Below are positions 58,100 to 64,000 of a DNA stretch of 64,000 nucleotides, one piece after another. The notes under the pieces are model-generated. The model had not been told where the DNA came from and did not search any database. It worked only from the letters and a program-made list of their open reading frames with translations. Source of the stretch: Spinacia oleracea. Lineage: Eukaryota; Streptophyta; Magnoliopsida; Caryophyllales; Amaranthaceae. The first letter of the stretch is position 1, and each line of letters begins with the position of its first letter. The DNA lies in the NCBI RefSeq assembly GCF_020520425.1, contig NC_079490.1:2108001-2172000 (forward strand). Direction: 5' to 3'. Both the position numbers and the translations under genes were made by a program.

Positions 58100-58488
58100 A
58101 CACGTGTCAAAACCTTACAAACTAAATAACCTTTTTCCAAAAACGCGGGGTTTACCACAATTTTACAAGTTCCACTCCATCCAAAATTCACGTGCATTCC
58201 GAGAAATCCTAGCCGTACATTCCGCCAATTCATCACCGTCCTCCACGTGTCCATTAAAGCACGTGTCATGTAATCAAAGGCTCAACTTATTTTATCTCAT
58301 CCTAAAATTAAAAAATAAATAATCTCCTTTATTTAAACACCCCCCACTTTTCCATCCTTCAATTTAGTTCACCGCTACTCAAAATATCAAACCACGATCA
58401 TTGAAAAAAAATACAGAGTGACAAATTTTCAATTTCAATTTCAATTTCATTTTTGAGATCTTCAATTTTAATTTTAATTTTAATTTTA
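58100..58488 (+). promoter_or_regulatory. BAM1 promoter with four CACGTG boxes
   Basis: CACGTG cores lie at 58101 (ACACGTGTC), 58189 (TCACGTGCA), 58244 (CCACGTGTCC) and 58260 (GCACGTGTCA). Three are of the ABRE form ACGTGTC. A TATA-like TTTATTTAAAC lies near 58328. The leader ends in repeated CAATTTCAATTT and TTTTAATTTTAAT directly before the ATG. ABRE/G-box clusters bind bZIP factors of abscisic-acid signalling, which fits the known stress induction of BAM1. Confidence 0.65.
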
Positions 58489-63087
<4,599 letters not shown>

Positions 63088-64000
63088 GCCCGATGCAACC
63101 CGGCCTGGCCCGGAGCGGACCAAAGCGACCCGACCGGGGCTTAGAGGGTATACAAGAAATACAGTTTCAATTTTCATCTGGTACTTTTCATCTGAATCAA
63201 TTTGTAACTTAATGTAATATAAGTCATGATATAAACATTCCACAAGTTTTTTTTGCTTCTGAAATCAGTACCCCTTTTAATTATTGTGGGGGTTGTTTAC
63301 TTTGTAAAGATAAACTAATCATCTAAAACTATGAATCCTGAATATATTTTCATTAACCAAAAGCTTGGTCTAAATATTTTCTTCAGTACCAATTGTTTGG
63401 TGTAGATGACATTCTTTATTAATATGGCACGATTTTAATTTTTTTTCATTAACTAAGTTCAGGAAAAATAAGCCTCGTCGTACACGGGTTTGTCCTAAAT
63501 GAGGTCGATGCACGACGTGTCACATGTTTTGGAACAGGGCCATATCTTTCCCTGTTAATGGCTCCCTTACTAATTTTAAGACAAGCGCTTGAAATATAAG
63601 CGTGTCAATGTGCGTATAGGCCCGTTCGGCTTAAAATATAAGCGTGGTAATGTGCAAACAGGCCTGTTCGGCTCGTGTTTGGCTTCGTGCCAAATTCTGA
63701 AATGATATCATTGCACGGCTTATGATCCATCAATCTCTCTTTTATCATGCCGGTTTACAACCGGGACCAACTTCCGGGCCGAGCCCATGTTGGTCAGCTC
63801 TAGCGTTGAACAAGATCCTTCAAACATTTTGGGTTAACTCTAGAGTCTAGTGAACAATCAAAAGAACAACCTATATAGTACAAGTATCACATGTTCCTAA
63901 CAATAAAATAAACCTTATAATTAACTCGTATACAATATAGAAAAAAGCAATAGAGAAAGAAATGGAGTCGTATGCAATTCCATCCATAATTGCTCAACAC
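63088..64000. other. BAM1 3' region and flank with GGCCC-type remains
   Basis: A GGCCCG-rich patch ('GGCCTGGCCCGGAGCGGACC') starts right after the stop codon, so a repeat end has become part of the 3' UTR. A second patch lies at 63465-63800 ('GCCCGTTCGGCT', 'AGGCCTGTTCGGCTCGTG'). No further gene is seen up to the window end. Confidence 0.45.

Noticed and set aside
58453-58488. Upstream in-frame ATG for BAM1 ([12 protein letters not shown])
   Set aside because: It translates the repeated TTTTAAT leader. BAM1 proteins begin with M-A-x-x-L-A-H-Q-I-G.

Overview
This window looks like nuclear DNA of a eudicot plant. It is AT-rich, the genes are split by introns with GT..AG borders, and short host genes are separated by dense transposon debris. 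Five genes are recognisable and rebuild into complete reading frames. The abundant GGCCC-rich repeats and the 'TTTTGTTCGA' type MITEs remind me of Caryophyllales (spinach/beet/quinoa side), but that placement is an impression, not a proof.

Layout. 1-6.4 kb: a small plastid protein gene of the YELLOW LEAF 1 type (minus strand, 4 coding exons, 176 aa), with a 5'-truncated LINE in its second intron. 6.5-7.0 kb: a three-copy tandem repeat. 7.9-16.9 kb: NAD kinase NADK1 (minus, 11 coding exons, 524 aa), whose introns carry two Stowaway MITEs, a hAT-type MITE and a six-copy minisatellite next to a splice acceptor. 17.2-17.7 kb: a tandem duplication in the NADK1 upstream region. 18.6-31.5 kb: a transposon block holding a 476-bp Helitron, a Mutator-type element that carries a piece of an F-box/LRR-like gene (Pack-MULE), and 27 bp beyond the MULE's target duplication a 10.4-kb Ty3/gypsy retrotransposon fossil with two almost identical 2,953-bp LTRs. 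33.9-37.5 kb: the SPRY-domain gene TRAUCO/ASH2R (plus, 2 exons, 464 aa). 39.3-46.9 kb: an ABCG half-transporter of the ABCG12/15 type (minus, 9 exons, 709 aa), convergent with TRAUCO. 47-57 kb: a repeat-rich stretch with a CACTA MITE, GGCCC-rich elements, an unrecognised lysine-rich membrane-protein gene model (50.7-51.9 kb), a long (TA)n tract, and a 2.0-kb Helitron whose pre-insertion site is preserved in a second copy of the flanking DNA at 49.3-49.5 kb. 58.5-63.1 kb: the plastid beta-amylase BAM1 (plus, 4 exons, 578 aa), with four CACGTG boxes upstream.

The genes do not form a pathway or cluster. They are independent housekeeping or stress genes: NADP supply, starch breakdown, H3K4 methylation, surface-lipid export and plastid function. 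No prokaryotic feature, CRISPR, rRNA or tRNA was seen. The most informative observations concern genome dynamics. They are the Helitron with its empty site, the Pack-MULE with an exact 9-bp target duplication, a decayed but recently placed retrotransposon, and repeated small tandem duplications inside introns, two of which copied exon edges. All coordinates were read by eye. Exon borders were checked by phase, and every host gene model sums to a multiple of three.
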